Source: Aulostomus chinensis
Lineage: Eukaryota; Chordata; Actinopteri; Syngnathiformes; Aulostomidae
NCBI GenBank assembly: GCA_037954235.1
Contig: JBBMOA010000012.1
Coordinates: forward strand, 8,884,144 to 8,948,143
DNA length: 64,000 bases
Direction of reading: 5' to 3'
This document shows, one piece after another, positions 39,401 through 52,783 of this stretch. A model generated the notes under the pieces. The model was not told the origin of the DNA and made no database searches. It worked only from the letters and a program-made list of their open reading frames with translations. Numbering within the stretch: position 1 is the stretch's first letter; the number at the start of each line of letters is the position of its first letter. The position numbers were made by a program, and so were the translations under genes.

Positions 39401-40600
39401 ATCTCCAAGGAGGCTGTGGGAAAATGTGTGTGTGTGTGTGCGTGCGCGCGTTTTAACCTGAATTATTTCGCTGCTTATGTAAATATTACCTGCTGTGTTC
39501 TGGCAATGATCAGATTTCATTTGGTTTTAGAATTCAAGGTCTGCGTTCAAGATAATACTGCGTAAAACCGGATAAGAAGGTCAAAGCTGATTGTTTCCAG
39601 TATATTCACCACACTTTTATCTACCTCCCAGAAATGGACTATAATAGAAATACATTTTCATGGCATGCTAGCTGTGTATATCATGCATCCAATTACCAAA
39701 AATAATGTCTTATATATGCTCCCACTGAAGCATTATTGCCAGTAGCAGGTACTGTAAATGAAAGTGCATTAAGAACGAGAGAACTGAGACCAGAGAGCAG
39801 AGAAGGAGATAGAGAGAGCACATCAGAGGGAAAAAAGCAATGTCCCTTAATATTCTCTAAATTTCCTCACACTTCAAATTAATATAAAAGCCATGCTTTT
39901 CCCCTCTGGTCCCCCAAAATACATTTATGGGTCCGTATAAATACCCCCTTAGCCGAGGCCCATTTCTCCCGTTGAAGCTTTGCCATCTTTCTGTACTCTG
40001 TCACCTGTGTCTGCATAAGCTTTTATTGTCACTGTCGTTTATGCAGATCAGTTTGCATTAAAATGATATTGCCAGTTATGCATGGACAGCTGGCCACAAC
40101 TGTGCTCACAAATCCCTACTATTACCTGTTTGGGAGCAATAATACTTTCAGTTTCCACACTGTAATTTTCAGACAGAATTAGTCTGGCTCCCTCAAGTTA
40201 GACGCATGCCAGAGCAGACTTTAAATTAGCCTGAGTGAAGCTGCTCATCCTGGGGATGTGAGGCAGAAATGGGAACATTTTAATGTTGTTGTTTTTAACG
40301 GAGGGATTGGAATCTACATATGGGTTAAGCCACTCAACGAATCATTGATGTTGGTATAAATCAGCCAAACCAAGTTCTGAACATCTGTCTCAAAACACTC
40401 AGATTTTTGGTGAGCTAGCAAATGTTCCCGTCTTGCTTTTGATGTGGATTCCTAGTCCAGTCTCGGAGCGTCTGGTGGCCGTATTGAGGTTGTCAAGTTC
40501 ATCCATTCCCATCTCGGCTCAACTGTCGCTGCCAACAGAGAGACGTCTATTCAGGAGCAGCTCCCACACGAGGACAGCCACCCTGCAAACTGACGAGCCA
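30401..40600. other. Gene desert with possible conserved non-coding elements
   Basis: No exon was recognised. Several stretches are unique and compositionally even, with homeodomain-type TAAT and octamer-like TTTGCAT words (for example 30435-30545, 34370-34450, 35085-35160 and 39960-40260). They look like developmental enhancers, but no alignment could be run. The rest is AT-rich with poly(A) and poly(T) runs. Confidence 0.45.
39104..39139. repeat. Poly(C) run joined to (CA)n
   Basis: About 12 C bases followed by a CA run. Confidence 0.9.
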
Positions 40601-40985
40601 CGAGGACACAAATCTCCAACATGAGGTTAAAGAACACAGAAAAGATCCAACCAAAGGCCGAGACAGCACAGAGATGCTGCGAATCGGGCTCACGACAATT
40701 ACCAGTGATATTAACAACCTTAAAAGAGACCTACGCCATGAACCGACCACATTTAAAGACAAGCTGAAGAAGAGAATTGAAGGCACGCATAGCAGAGGCT
40801 GAGGAGGGAGCTCACTGAGCCCTCGCTCATAAACTGCTCCCACTGCTCCCACTGCTCCCACTGCTCCCACTTAACTGAAATGATTCTGAAGAAAGTCTGG
40901 CAGAAAAAGATTCAAGTCAGGGGCAAACAAATCTACTTCCACCATGATAATCCAACAGAAATCATCGAGAAATGAAGGACATAAT
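40600..40985 (+). mobile_element. Decayed LINE ORF1-like fragment
   Basis: In broken frames the plus strand gives ITSDINNLKRDLRHE (coiled-coil-like) and later KKIQVRGKQIYFHHDNPTEI. The second resembles the C-terminal part of L1-type ORF1 proteins (..GKRI.F..D...E..KKR). It has stops and is clearly dead. The match is from memory of the family pattern only. Confidence 0.4.
40834..40869. repeat. 9-bp tandem repeat, four copies
   Basis: CTGCTCCCA is repeated four times perfectly, inside the decayed LINE-like fragment. Confidence 0.95.
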
Positions 40986-41159
40986 ATGGATACACGAGAA
41001 CAACAGACTGAAGCCGTATGGAGGTGCCAGGGAAGCTGCGAGGGACAAGAGGGAAAGGGGCTACGAGGAGGGACAGTGTGACAGAATGAGGGGGAAAACA
41101 GGGTAAATCGAGACTTGAATCCAACAGAAGATCTATGAAAAGAACTAGTTTCTCCATAT

Positions 41160-41431
41160 AGGAGGCATCTTGAAGGTGTTATTACCTATAAAGGCCTTTG
41201 TACAAAGTATTAAATATATTTAAGAAGTGTGTTCAAATACCTTTTTCCTTGTGTCACTCCATTTTATTACACATCCCTTAATTCATGGACATCTTAGGTT
41301 TGATTTCTTTGCATGTGTGGGTTGCATGGGTTGTTCCCGACATCTGGTGAAAATGTCATGCCAGTCGCACATTCAGAAATACATTTACTGAGAAAAAGGG
41401 TGACGTGTTCAAAACTTATTTTCCCCACTGA
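41160..41431 (+). mobile_element. 3' end of a Tc1-like DNA transposon
   Basis: The segment begins near the usual end of a Tc1 transposase frame (GGCATCTTGAAGGTG, then AAAGGC...TACAAAGTATTAAAT). It then carries GTGTCACTCCATTTTATTAC, GCATGTGTGGGTTGCATGGG and CATCTGGTGAAAAT, and ends TTATTTTCCCCACTG. These words are typical of the 3' part and inverted-repeat end of fish Tc1 elements. The transposase body and 5' end are missing. Confidence 0.65.
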
Positions 41432-41648
41432 ATGTCGAGTTTATTATAGTAAACAGCTGAAGTAACCCCACGGGAGTGAGAGAACACTCAAAATGAATGA
41501 GTAAAAAAAAAATTCTGGTTCAAAAAATCTCTTATTTTCCTTCTTGTTCCTCAGCTTTTTGGCAGATGATGACATTTTTCGATAAAAACAAACCCTCATT
41601 CACCCCTACCCCTTTGATCTGTCATTTGATTTGTTTAGTTTTTGTAGA

Positions 41649-41780
41649 ATCCATCCATCCATTTTCTGTGTGGCTTGTCCATTAAGGGTCGCTGGGGGGC
41701 TGAAGCCTATCCCAGCTGACTTCGGGCGAGAGGTGGAGTAAACCCTGGACAGATTGCAAGTCTATTTCAAGGCCAACACA
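41649..41780 (-). repeat. Dispersed teleost short repeat, copy 3
   Basis: Same order of words as the other minus-strand copies: CCATCCATCCATTTTC, TTAAGGGTCGC, GGGCTGAAGCCTATCCCAGC, GAGAGGTGGAGT. Confidence 0.75.
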
Positions 41781-42002
41781 TTTGCTGCTTCAAAAGTTGG
41801 GTAAACACCGTTAGACATTGCTGCAAGTGTGTGGGGGAATTTATCACAATATAAAATTGTAGTTTTGCAGGAATTCATTAAAATTTAAATAAAATTCAGG
41901 GCCTGGTGAAGTGAAATTGTTCTAAAATTGTAATTTGAATAAAATTTAAATAAAAGTCCTCCTTAGTTTGCATCATGCTGCTGAGTTATTGTTCTGACGA
42001 GG

Positions 42003-42110
42003 ATCCATCCATCCAACCATTTCCTACCGCTTATCCTGTTAAGGGTCGTGGGGGGCTGGAGCCTCTCCCAGCAGCCTTTGGCCGAGAGGTGGGGTTCACC
42101 CTTATTGCTA
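42003..42110 (-). repeat. Dispersed teleost short repeat, copy 4
   Basis: It reads ATCCATCCATCCAACC, then CGCTTATCCTGTTAAGGGTC, GGGGCTGGAGCC and GAGAGGTGGGGTTCACCC. Confidence 0.75.
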
Positions 42111-44604
42111 GTGGCTAGTCTAACATTACTCTCTCTTTGGTGTGTGCTCTGTGCTGCACAGTCACGCCTCTCCTGTTTTTACTAATCTTACATGATCTCA
42201 CACACACACACTTTCAATTAATAAAGATAAATAAGTCAATAAAAATGGCTTCAAAAGACCCATGTCTGACCCACTGACGGAGCATGTACTATTACAACTA
42301 ATTCTCTACATACGTTCCTTAAACGTGCAGCTCTTCTGTATTTCCCTTTTTTATGAGACAAATATTTCAACTATTTTCACGTTACATCACTAACAAGAAA
42401 ATACGCTTATTTTTCGATGAACGGAAACCAACGTGTCCCGGAAAACTTTCACCCCCACAACCCGTCTAAAATCTACTTTTACGTCTTCCGACACGATACC
42501 AACCCAATGTGGCCGGGAGATTGACTTGTACAAAATGTTGTTATAGATCTGCTGGCAGGCTCAAAGCCTCAGCTGCAAACAAAGCGGACTAAATCTGCAG
42601 GAAAGTGAATGCAGCTGATGGACTTCTGATCCTTCCGACCAATGAGCTTTGAATCAATTGATCGTCCTAATGAAGGTGAGATTAAAACTCCCGCCCATTA
42701 GTGTCACACTTCTCTTCTTCGTAGACCTGCGTGGACTGCAAAGTAATCCCGAGCGTTTTTAAAAGCTGTGATATATTTAGTGGTTAATTTGTCAGTGTTT
42801 TTCCCACTTTAAAATAATATCCGTGAAAAGCCTCAAAAACATTGTCAAATTGGGTGGGTATACAATCCACTTAGGGAGTGTCATTAAGTTGACAATGATC
42901 AACGCCTTCATTAAGTGTAGAATGGCTTCTATATCGGAGGAGTATTTAGAGCATGGAGAGACAGTGCTGATCCATCCCCTGAGCTGCTGATTAGAAATGC
43001 CAGAACAGAAAGTACAGTCATTTCTCCAGAAGTCCCCTGACACTCCGGACCAGAGAAAAAGCTGCGTCATACCGTTTTTAGAGGAAGCTCATGCATTTGA
43101 GCCGCTGATGTGTTGCTACTCATAATAATTTAGTTTGACCTTTTGTCTCGGCTGTCCTCTCTTGACTTTATTTTGATGTAATTCACATTGTTTCACATTT
43201 CTGTAGCTCAGATGTCCTAAAAGACGCCTGTAAATAAAAATGTATTGTTGTGACTACAATTTTAAAACCATTTTGGTCACATTTGAATGTAAGAAACAGC
43301 TAAAACGCGAAAAGATCGCGCGCGTGTATGTAGCTGGTTTAGTCACCTATCGGAGACTCTTTCTGGTGGAAGAGAAGCTGAATATATCTTCATCCCTACA
43401 GCTAAGACCATTTTCAAATCACAACAGACTCCATACCAGCAGTAGAGATTAGGGATGTGCTCTCTTATCAACTGATTTTTTTTTCGGCAGGTGACAAAAT
43501 GATGGAAAATTGAGCATAAACCAACATACAGTATGACATTAAGGCCTGAAATCAATCATTTTCATTTGCTTAGATGTCATGGGAAAATTCAGTGATGACA
43601 AAGGAAGTGATGGCATAATTCCATTTCAGCTTATTGATTTTATGCAAATTCTGAATTACCTTAGCCCGATCATTTATTCCACCATGGCGTCTATTGATTT
43701 GTTGAAGCTGTCCACAGGGATGGTAATATAGACACAGGACCCGGACAAATAAGTGAGCATTTGCTGGACTGAATTCACACCATCACAAAGTAGCTTTCTC
43801 GCACTGGTTGATGACACTAATTATACTGAAATTGAATTTATTTGATCAAATTTGCTATCATTCACAATAACAACATTAATGTCTTTCACTGTGAAATCCA
43901 ATTTATTGTTGGAATAAATAGAAAATACTTCCGAGAGCTGATATCAGTTCAGCTTAGGGATTTAATTGCTGTGTAGCATCGCTCCCCTTTATGGTGTTAC
44001 GATGAAAAAAAAAAAAAGCGCTGTGACTCGACTTTAAAAAGTGAAATTAAATTACGACGCAAATAAAAAAAAAAGCAAAAAAGCAGATCTGAGAAACGCT
44101 CATCAGGTGAACTAGAATGCCTTTGTAATCCCTTCCATTTTTCGGCTGCCAGGAAGAGAAAAAAAAAAAAAAGATCATAAGAATTTCAAAAGTAAAATTG
44201 TTTAAAGGGAAGTCAAACATCAAATAGGCTACATGGCTTCTCATTCATTCGGCTGATTTATCTCTTTATGAAAGGCCAGAGACGGGAACGAGCAGAGGAC
44301 GCACAGGCAGAGGACAAGGAGATTTTACGGCAAATGCAGGTTTAAAGGTTAATCATATTTTCCTTGGTTTGACAGAACTGGTCAAGGTAGCGCAGCTTTG
44401 TAAGAGCAACAACATTTGTTCAACCTTTGAAAAGAGACATTGTGGCAACATTGCGTCAAGAATGAGAGTTGAAATGACTAATTCATTTAGTTGAAACTAA
44501 TATGAAAGAACTGATTCATATTTAATAAATTCTAGTCTGGTTGCCCTTCAAATCAACAGTTTAATTCAGGGCATTCCAAACACCAAATTTAAAAGAAACT
44601 TTAT

Positions 44605-44670
44605 GGATATATATCTATATCTATATCTATATCTATATCGATATAGATAGATAGATAGATAGATAGATAT
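44605..44670. repeat. Near-palindromic ATCTAT/GATAGAT repeat
   Basis: ATCTAT units meet GATAGA units around a central ATATCGATAT, making an inverted repeat of about 60 bp. Confidence 0.9.
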
Positions 44671-46434
44671 AACAGCCGTAAAAAAAAAAAATCTTTCAAA
44701 ACCAAACATGTTGAGCTCATGCGTCTAAAAACTGATGTTACTGAATTAAAGAACAACTGCCAGAGATGCTGAAGCCTGGTTGAACAGACCTCCTCAATAA
44801 GAGGAGAAACTCTCACAGATGGTTCCAGGGAATCGTAGATCTTTGCTCTGTATCTTCACCTCCATATAATAATTGCCTGTCATTTTTTTGACAATTTTTT
44901 TTTTTTTTTTTGCTTAAAATCAACTCATGATGTTTTTTTTCTCCAGTTTTTCGCGTTTTCTGAAAAACTTGACAAAAACCACTTCAGATTTTATTTTAAG
45001 ACGGTGACGATATATTGGACCATCAAAGCGCTGAACCAGGAGTGATATTTTGGTGGAATCTCCCTAGAAGTTCCTACAGAAGGAAAATCAGATGACCCTC
45101 GACTATTCATCGCCATTGTTCAGTCTCCACTCGACCCAGCTGATTTTATTTCCTGTATTATGTGTGATGACAGATCCAAAAATACAAAAAATACACCTGT
45201 AAAGTTTGAAATAAATAATGAAATTCTCTTTTTTGGCCCACTGCTTTCTTTGGCAGAGGGCTGAAGAGCTTGCAGCTTGTTTTCTGTTTGCACCCCAAAA
45301 AGCTTTCAATTCCTCCTGTTCTTTTTTTCCCCTCGCAGAACCGTATCGCACACACAATTCCAGATCTATTTATAGAGTTTTATTTTTATGGCAGCTGACA
45401 AAGAGGGCCATTTCTAAGCCTTCAACTACAGCATCTCTTAGTCCGTGATGGATTTTAAAGGTGTGTTCGGTATCGTCGTTCTGTGGTGGATGCCAGCTCA
45501 ATTTCAGCTGGTGTTTGAGTTCATGCTCTCATTTTGCCCGTGCAAATGCTGCCGCAAAAACCCAAAGCACACGTGTCACAGCATATGTATAGATTTTTTA
45601 TCTTCCCATTAACGTTTGATTAAAATAAATTGAATTTTTATGCTCTGTATCCTGGATTATTTCTTTTACATCTATTCTATTAAAAATCACCAAAACTGTG
45701 ATTTGTTAAAACTTATTTTATGCCAAAACATGTTTATTTCATGCTTTTGAATGGAGACACAGGGACAAAATAGTACGTAAAATTGTACTCGTCTATATTT
45801 CAGCTGTATAGTACTTATACAGTACATACCCTGACCTGGATGCCTGAGAGTCTTCACGTACATGCAGTAATAATATATGCAGTCTTACCGATACCAGAAG
45901 TCTTTGCTTGGCACCGCGACACTGAGGATTTAGGATGAAGAAGTTGGCTGAAGTTCATCACTGGTGATTAAAATCAGGCGGATCCACCCTGTAGTGAATA
46001 AAAGGTCACCGGGTCACTAAAAGCAAGAAATCATCTCCAAGTCAAATTAAAGGAGGCAGATTATATTTCATTTATAACCTTCAAACAGCAATTTAAATTG
46101 ATAGAATCCTGTTGAAAGCAGTAACGATGGGTAATGACCTATCGCAGAAAAAATATCTAAATCCGAGCTCATCATTTTGAAATTATCTCTGTTCTCCTGA
46201 GAAACGATTGAAAACTGGCACTTTTTTCTTTTAGGCGCTGCGTGGAACTTTAGTTGAATATCAAGACGTGAAATTTAACCGAATCCATTCGATTTTTGTT
46301 GAAACAATTTAAAAGAAACGTAGTATTTTGCGTTTGTCCTCATGCACGTAGTATGAGTAACCCACTGGGGGAAATAAACTGACAATTGTCCTACTTTTGA
46401 ATTTTCCAATTGAGAGATTTCAGGACTATTAGTT

Positions 46435-46498
<64 letters not shown>
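46435..46498. repeat. (GA)n microsatellite
   Basis: A purine-only GA run of about 64 bp. Confidence 0.97.
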
Positions 46499-46502
<4 letters not shown>

Positions 46503-49500
46503 CCAAAGTAGGTCAAAATGAAATGCTTTTATGGACGGTGATTTCACTAAATCAATATAGTGTGTCTGCACCATGGTGAGCAACCCTAGTGCACAGGGCT
46601 TCACGCTAACTTTCCATGTGTTTCAGGCCTTAGAGACCCTACGCAAAATGCCCCCCCCCCTTTTTTTTTTCTCAAAGGCAGCCCGAGTGGCTGATAAAAG
46701 GCTTTTCTAGCTGTGAAGTGTGCCGGCCTTTGCATCAAAACACAACCCTCCCACAGGACTCACTGCTGTTTTGAGGAGAGTCACAGCTCGTCCGCGGTGT
46801 CACAGCAGATTTCCTCAGTTGAGTGCTGGCCATGTTCAAAGAACAATTTCATTTTCTTATTGGTAAATAAGATTTACAAAATAAACTATCAAACGGCATC
46901 GTTACGTATTTACTTCGTTGTTTTATTTTTCCAATTAGAATACAAACTGGAATCCATATTTCCCGATACAAACAATGGTTTTGGAAACATCATCATTTTT
47001 AAGCGTTGTAGTGCTCTGTTAAACCTCCTCTTCGTGCAGCTGAAAACATTGAATGACTGTCTTATAAATGGGACTATTGATTTATCTATGGCCGTCAAAT
47101 CACGATCAATCCCTCCGAACACAATAGAAGAGTCTCATTAATCCTCAATAATAAATGAGCATAAAGCTGAGATGCAATTCATCTCTGCGATAACAATAAG
47201 AATGTTGAGTTTTTAAAAAAATGACCCCAGACTATCACCTTCAAATGTAGATGAATGTATGGTTGTTGTTTTTAACTTCTCTTTCCATTTGTGCTGGAAG
47301 GGTTATGTTACACACTGGAACACACATGACACCCAACAACTGGAACCTGCTGTGCAACACCCTTTCCAACAACTCTTGTAAAACTGCTGCAACTTGCCGG
47401 GCTCGACGGGGTTCATCTTTCACAACAGGGAGCTCCATAAATCCAGTTTCAGCAGCCACAGCAATGTAGATTCTTATGCAGTTCACAAAACCTGACAACG
47501 TTTGACTGATCACCACATACAGTACCAAGACTCTCACATGAACATGCCGAGCTTGACATCGATAGAGTGAATGCATGTAAAGAGATGTACCCATGCATAG
47601 ATACGTGTATTTCTTCCGTTATTATTTGGATGTAGAATTCTGAAATTAAATAGTTAAATTTGAATGTGCGGGGAGCCTGTAATCCAGTTCCTTGTAAAAT
47701 GTCCTCTTATCACGTATGACACCTGTCAACAACGCAGCTTCCAGGCATCGCTTCCTCTGAAAACACACTCGCAGATAGAGACATAACCCTGAGTGCAGTG
47801 AGATAGCATCACTCAGCAATACACCATTATCCCTTTTACCATTCTTTCCCTTGACTCCACTAGACTTTAATCATTTATTAATTTCCCTTGTGGTCCGGGA
47901 AAGGCATCATGGTCTGAATTTAAACTACTAAGATCAGAGGATTGAAGTGTCACTTTCTCATATGAGAAAGAATATGGAATGTGGAGCTTTCATCCCACCA
48001 ATCAGCCAAATCCACCATGGGCTAGCATAGAAATGTAGTGGTGAGTGATTGCTCCCGATAAAAGTGTATAGAGAAAAAATGTAATCATCCTAAATTTGTT
48101 GTGTCGACAGTTTTGCTATTCCATCGAGACTGTCGCCTGAGCATATACTGTAGTTATGTATGCTTCAACTGGCCGGGGAACAGGGTTTATATAGAAGTCT
48201 GCTTGAGATGCGATATGGCGGTTATTCTACATTTGCTCAAATGCAGGTAAAGACACCATTAATTTATTTACTGAACATGAATATGAGGCAAAATGCTGAT
48301 CTGTCAGTAGTCACTTTTATCACCTCAAGAACGACCCAAACCAATCACGGGTCTAAAGTGTAGAGAAAGAGGGTTCAGTATTACTCCAACATTGGAGCTG
48401 TTCGTCAACTGAAATTTATGTCACTTTCATAGTCAAAAAAAGCAACATATGTTTTGAAGTTGTGCATAATTTAATCATTTATTAAACTAAAAACACTTAG
48501 GAAAGAAATCACCCTGTCGTCGTCCCCAAGTAATTAGCAGACAGGTCTTAAAGTTGTTGAAAACAACTTTAAATCCTCTAGTGGGAGTAGTAATTATGAT
48601 CACATCGTGAGCAGGAAGTCAGATGTCACTAAAAAAGGCAGAAAAAAAGGCTTCCGTCTAAGGAGGTGGAGGGAGCAGAAGGTGGATTGATAGTTAAGTG
48701 GCTGCAGCACTGGAGATTGATGTTGAAGGCCACTGGGGAGAGTCGTGTCGGAGGCCCCTAAATATTGTGAACTTGGATATTTTGATAATGAATTGTTGCT
48801 AATGGAGATGGAACTCCTGCTGCTGCACAGTTTTGATCAAAAGGGTGGGTTATCAGAGGGTTAGACTTCAGGATTTGTTGGTAGTACGGTTGTCGCACTT
48901 ACTCATTCATATGCTGGCGAAACTGTAAATAGAACACAAAATATTCAGTGTCTCTGCCTTAACTAAACATTATATTGTAACAAGCTTGACGTACCTACTA
49001 GCATGCTCTTAGCTTGCACATAAAAGTAACAGAATTTACAGTAACCTTGACTAATCCTAACTAACACATGATCTTCAACATATCGACAATCAAACAAGCA
49101 ACTCACAGCAATGCCTCAATGGTGTTTTATTAGTGGATAGAGTTCCAGAAGAAGCACGTCTGCCTCATGGTTCTGCAAAACCAGGAAGTAGCTAACAGGA
49201 AATGACTAAATAGTCAGTAGCTAAACAGGAAGTCACCAACCTGACAGTGACATCGATGCTTGAATTCATTTTTCAATAAATAAGGTTCTACATTACTGTG
49301 GTAGGTGTAATATAAAGTTAAGCTCAGGGTTAAAGTCAAGCAAAGGCAAAGAGAAAAAAACAATTTCCTGGAGAGGAGAAGACAATGCATTAAAGGTAAA
49401 AATAGAAGTCAATGAGTCACACAGGTGGAATAAATGGCTAAGGACATGTGACTGGAGCACCAAGGCTGAGCCCAATGAATACGATAGACGATGTAGTCGA

Positions 49501-51798
49501 GAATGAACAGGTGTGCAGGAGAGCGGAACATACGTTACCTATTGTGAATCCAGATTCCTGGAGAATGTTCAGCCCTTTGAAGCTTTTACTATTGTGGTTT
49601 TATCCCTTAAGCACATGTGCTGTATGGAAGGACTCAAATCTGATCACCCGATTCATCACCACCTGTATAAATTCAACCGAGAAAACTGGGCTCTCAGAAA
49701 CGCTTTTACTTCAGCTGTTCAAGGAACCAGTGGTGCCCAGAGGCCACCCCCGTAGTCAACACGAGACAGCTTTTGGTTTTATTTTGCAAATAGTTGAATG
49801 GTTACCCCTGTGATGCAGCCAGCTCCCGTGAAATTGTGCCATTACCTGCAGAATAAAGTAGGGATGTAATTTAAGTTCTATTCCCTAAAAGCTTTGGGTT
49901 TGGGCAAAAAGACAACAGTATCCATATTGTAGAAAACTCTACTACCTGTTGTCAGTGACAGCAGCACTACTATTGTCACTATAGTTTTCTACAGTGTAAT
50001 TTTAAGTAGCAGCAATCCTATGAAATACACTGTTGTTGTAATGATGTGTCACTGAATCCGGCTTGACTCACTACATTTTCAGTGAGTACCTGGTGACTGT
50101 CTGTATGTGGAAGTGCCTGAAAACGCAAATTTTTTTGGAACCCTCATTTTTCATCAGGAGCTCCCACAGCTCTGATGTGAAGGCGGGATGGTAGTGCTGG
50201 GGTGGCAGGATTACTTCCAGTTTTATGTTGAGCCGAGGATGGAAATAGGCAAACCGGAGTGTGTAACCTTTTCTGATTTGTGTGTCCTTTCAGCTGTCCA
50301 TCAAACATACATGTCATCACTCCAAGTAATGAAAGTGGGTGCCCTTTTATTTGATAAGTTGTGGTTGTCATAGAGATGAGCCAATCCAGAGCCCTAGCTA
50401 CCGTTGGGAGTCTGGGCCTGTGACCTGAGTGGTAACTGCTTGAGGCTACCCGACACACAAGATGGTAACCATACACTTCATGGGAGTGTGTGTATGATGT
50501 ACAGATGTATATGTGTCAAGATGTCAGCGCTTCAGAGGAAGAGGCTCAAAAAGTCACACTGAAAATGAAGGGAGATGATGTTGACGGTTGTGACTGATGG
50601 GGTGGAACAATGGTATTCATGGGCACATCATTTGGTGTAAAGAAAAACTGCCTGAGCAGAAAATGTGCTGCTCAAAAGTCTTGATAATTCTACCGAAACT
50701 TACCATGCATTTGCATGAAATTAGCAATATGCAACTTCATACAGATACACACACATAACAAAGACAGAAATAACTGTAAGGGGTAACTAAACAGCACTTG
50801 GAGGGCAGATAACCTCGGCCGAGATGCCAGCAAAATCAAATGTTTCAAAGAAAAAAGCAATTTTTCATGATGTTTAACATATTTGCCCTTAAATGTTATG
50901 GGTCCATGCTGGCAGAAAACATCAGTGTCGCTCAGAATCTAGCATGAAAAGTTGAGAACTTAACTTAAAATGATGAAGTCTTCATTCATGTCTTCAGGTA
51001 GCAGTGTTTGAAATTTCCCTCTTTTATTCGTTCACAATCTCATCCAAGCAGCAGTTTAGCGGCTCCTCGATGATTCCAACAGGGTAAATGTCTGTTCACC
51101 ATCCCTGAATTAATTAACTTCTCAAAAGGCCAATGGTTATTGATGAACCCAGGTCCCAAAGGCCTTTTTAAGTCCTGCCAAATGCAGCTACGATTGAGCC
51201 AAACATTTTCACAATACAATACACATACAAAGGCACAGACACAGGAGGAACACACAGTCGGACACGGAAAAACCCACATGTAGTTAATAGAAAATACCAT
51301 ACATGACACATCTCCTCTTCTAAGGCAGACAACAAACGCAGAACTCTGTCGGTTTTTCATAAATTACCCTAATATTTAATAAATCACACATTTTCATTTA
51401 TATAAGTAACTATGTTTTTTAACTCATCTTTACACTTATGATGAATTGACACCATTAGCTATGACATCCATTTTCCCTTTATGAGCTTTATGAATGGGGC
51501 GAGACAATTTCAAGAATTCTGTCAAAGCTTTTGAGAAAACAAAAGGTTGACTACAATTCTAAAATGTCTCTGACTGGCGCTGCCTTGCTAACCCTTTGAC
51601 ATTGTTTTACTGAATTTCGATGGCGTTGTGTATTAATGTCTGTAAGCTGCAGATATGGAGCTTATGATCTTTTACAGATTGTGCTCTGTCACGAGCAGAG
51701 GACATGCTGGTGTGTGGGAGTTGTGATTTGTTATGTTGCGAACATATTTTGATTTAGATAACCGTAAATTGTTTAACTAAGTGTTTAACAAGCATAAA

Positions 51799-51833
51799 CA
51801 CACACACACACACGCACACACGCACGCACACAC
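51799..51833. repeat. (CA)n microsatellite with CG interruptions
   Basis: A short imperfect CA run. Confidence 0.9.
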
Positions 51834-52705
51834 CAGACTAGAGCCTTGTTCAGAGTGGGAGCTGTTTGATTTGCTGTTTTTGATGTAAAACATAATTCAA
51901 AATGGGAGTGACAAACAGCACAATTAGGCATGTTTTGAACATAATGAGAGATGTATGGACTAAGTTCAAGCCAACTAATTATGTAGCAGAGAGGAGAGAG
52001 AGAGACGTATTAGTTGAATGTGTCAGTATAACATAAAACAAATGAGCTCAGTATCCCCTAATGATGAAAATCCTTCCTTGAAAAAACTTGGCTTTGTCTG
52101 CTTAGTTTTACATACAGTATCAAGCCAGTAGTCTGCATGAATATTGTTGCTGTTAGAGTGCCAGAGTTCCAGTGGATTCTCTAATTGATCTGCAACTGTA
52201 AGCTAATGTGTATCTTGACACAACTGTCTTCAACCTGCATTACATTACCTTAAAAGTGTTTTTTGTCTCTTGAATACTCACAAATAGGCATCCTGAGCTC
52301 ATGTTCCTGTGTTTCACTGTTTCTTAACTTCTTAGTCACTGCAAGATGTAGAGAGAGCCAGCCGCGTGAATTTAGCTTGATGCTAAATGGCAATGTAGCA
52401 GCTACAGCAAAAAACACAACTGCAAAACTGCCCCTAAAAACTAGTTCAGTTCAGTACTCCTGTGAAAACTGAACCAGATACATTAGCTCACCGCTGGATG
52501 AAGACGTGGATTATCCCAAACGATGCGCTTGACAGTTTCTAAATGGATGTTTTTGAGCAGTTTTGCAGTTGTTTTGTTGCTGTAACTGTTGTTAGCCTTC
52601 AGTTGCTGTTAGCTTCAAGCTCAATGTGCCTGGCTATTTCTGCATTATGGAATCACAAAGGAGTAATGAATTGCAGAAAGTAAAAAAAAAATGTGAAAAA
52701 AAATA

Positions 52706-52734
52706 GTATATATATATATCTCTATATCTCTATA

Positions 52735-52782
<48 letters not shown>
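52706..52782. repeat. (TA)n/(TCTA)n microsatellite
   Basis: TA runs flanking TCTATATCTC units. Confidence 0.93.

Positions 52783-52783
<1 letters not shown>

Noticed and set aside
46713..47141. Open frame of 142 codons, the longest in the upstream desert
   Set aside because: Composition is that of AT-rich non-coding DNA, with no domain or conserved motif.
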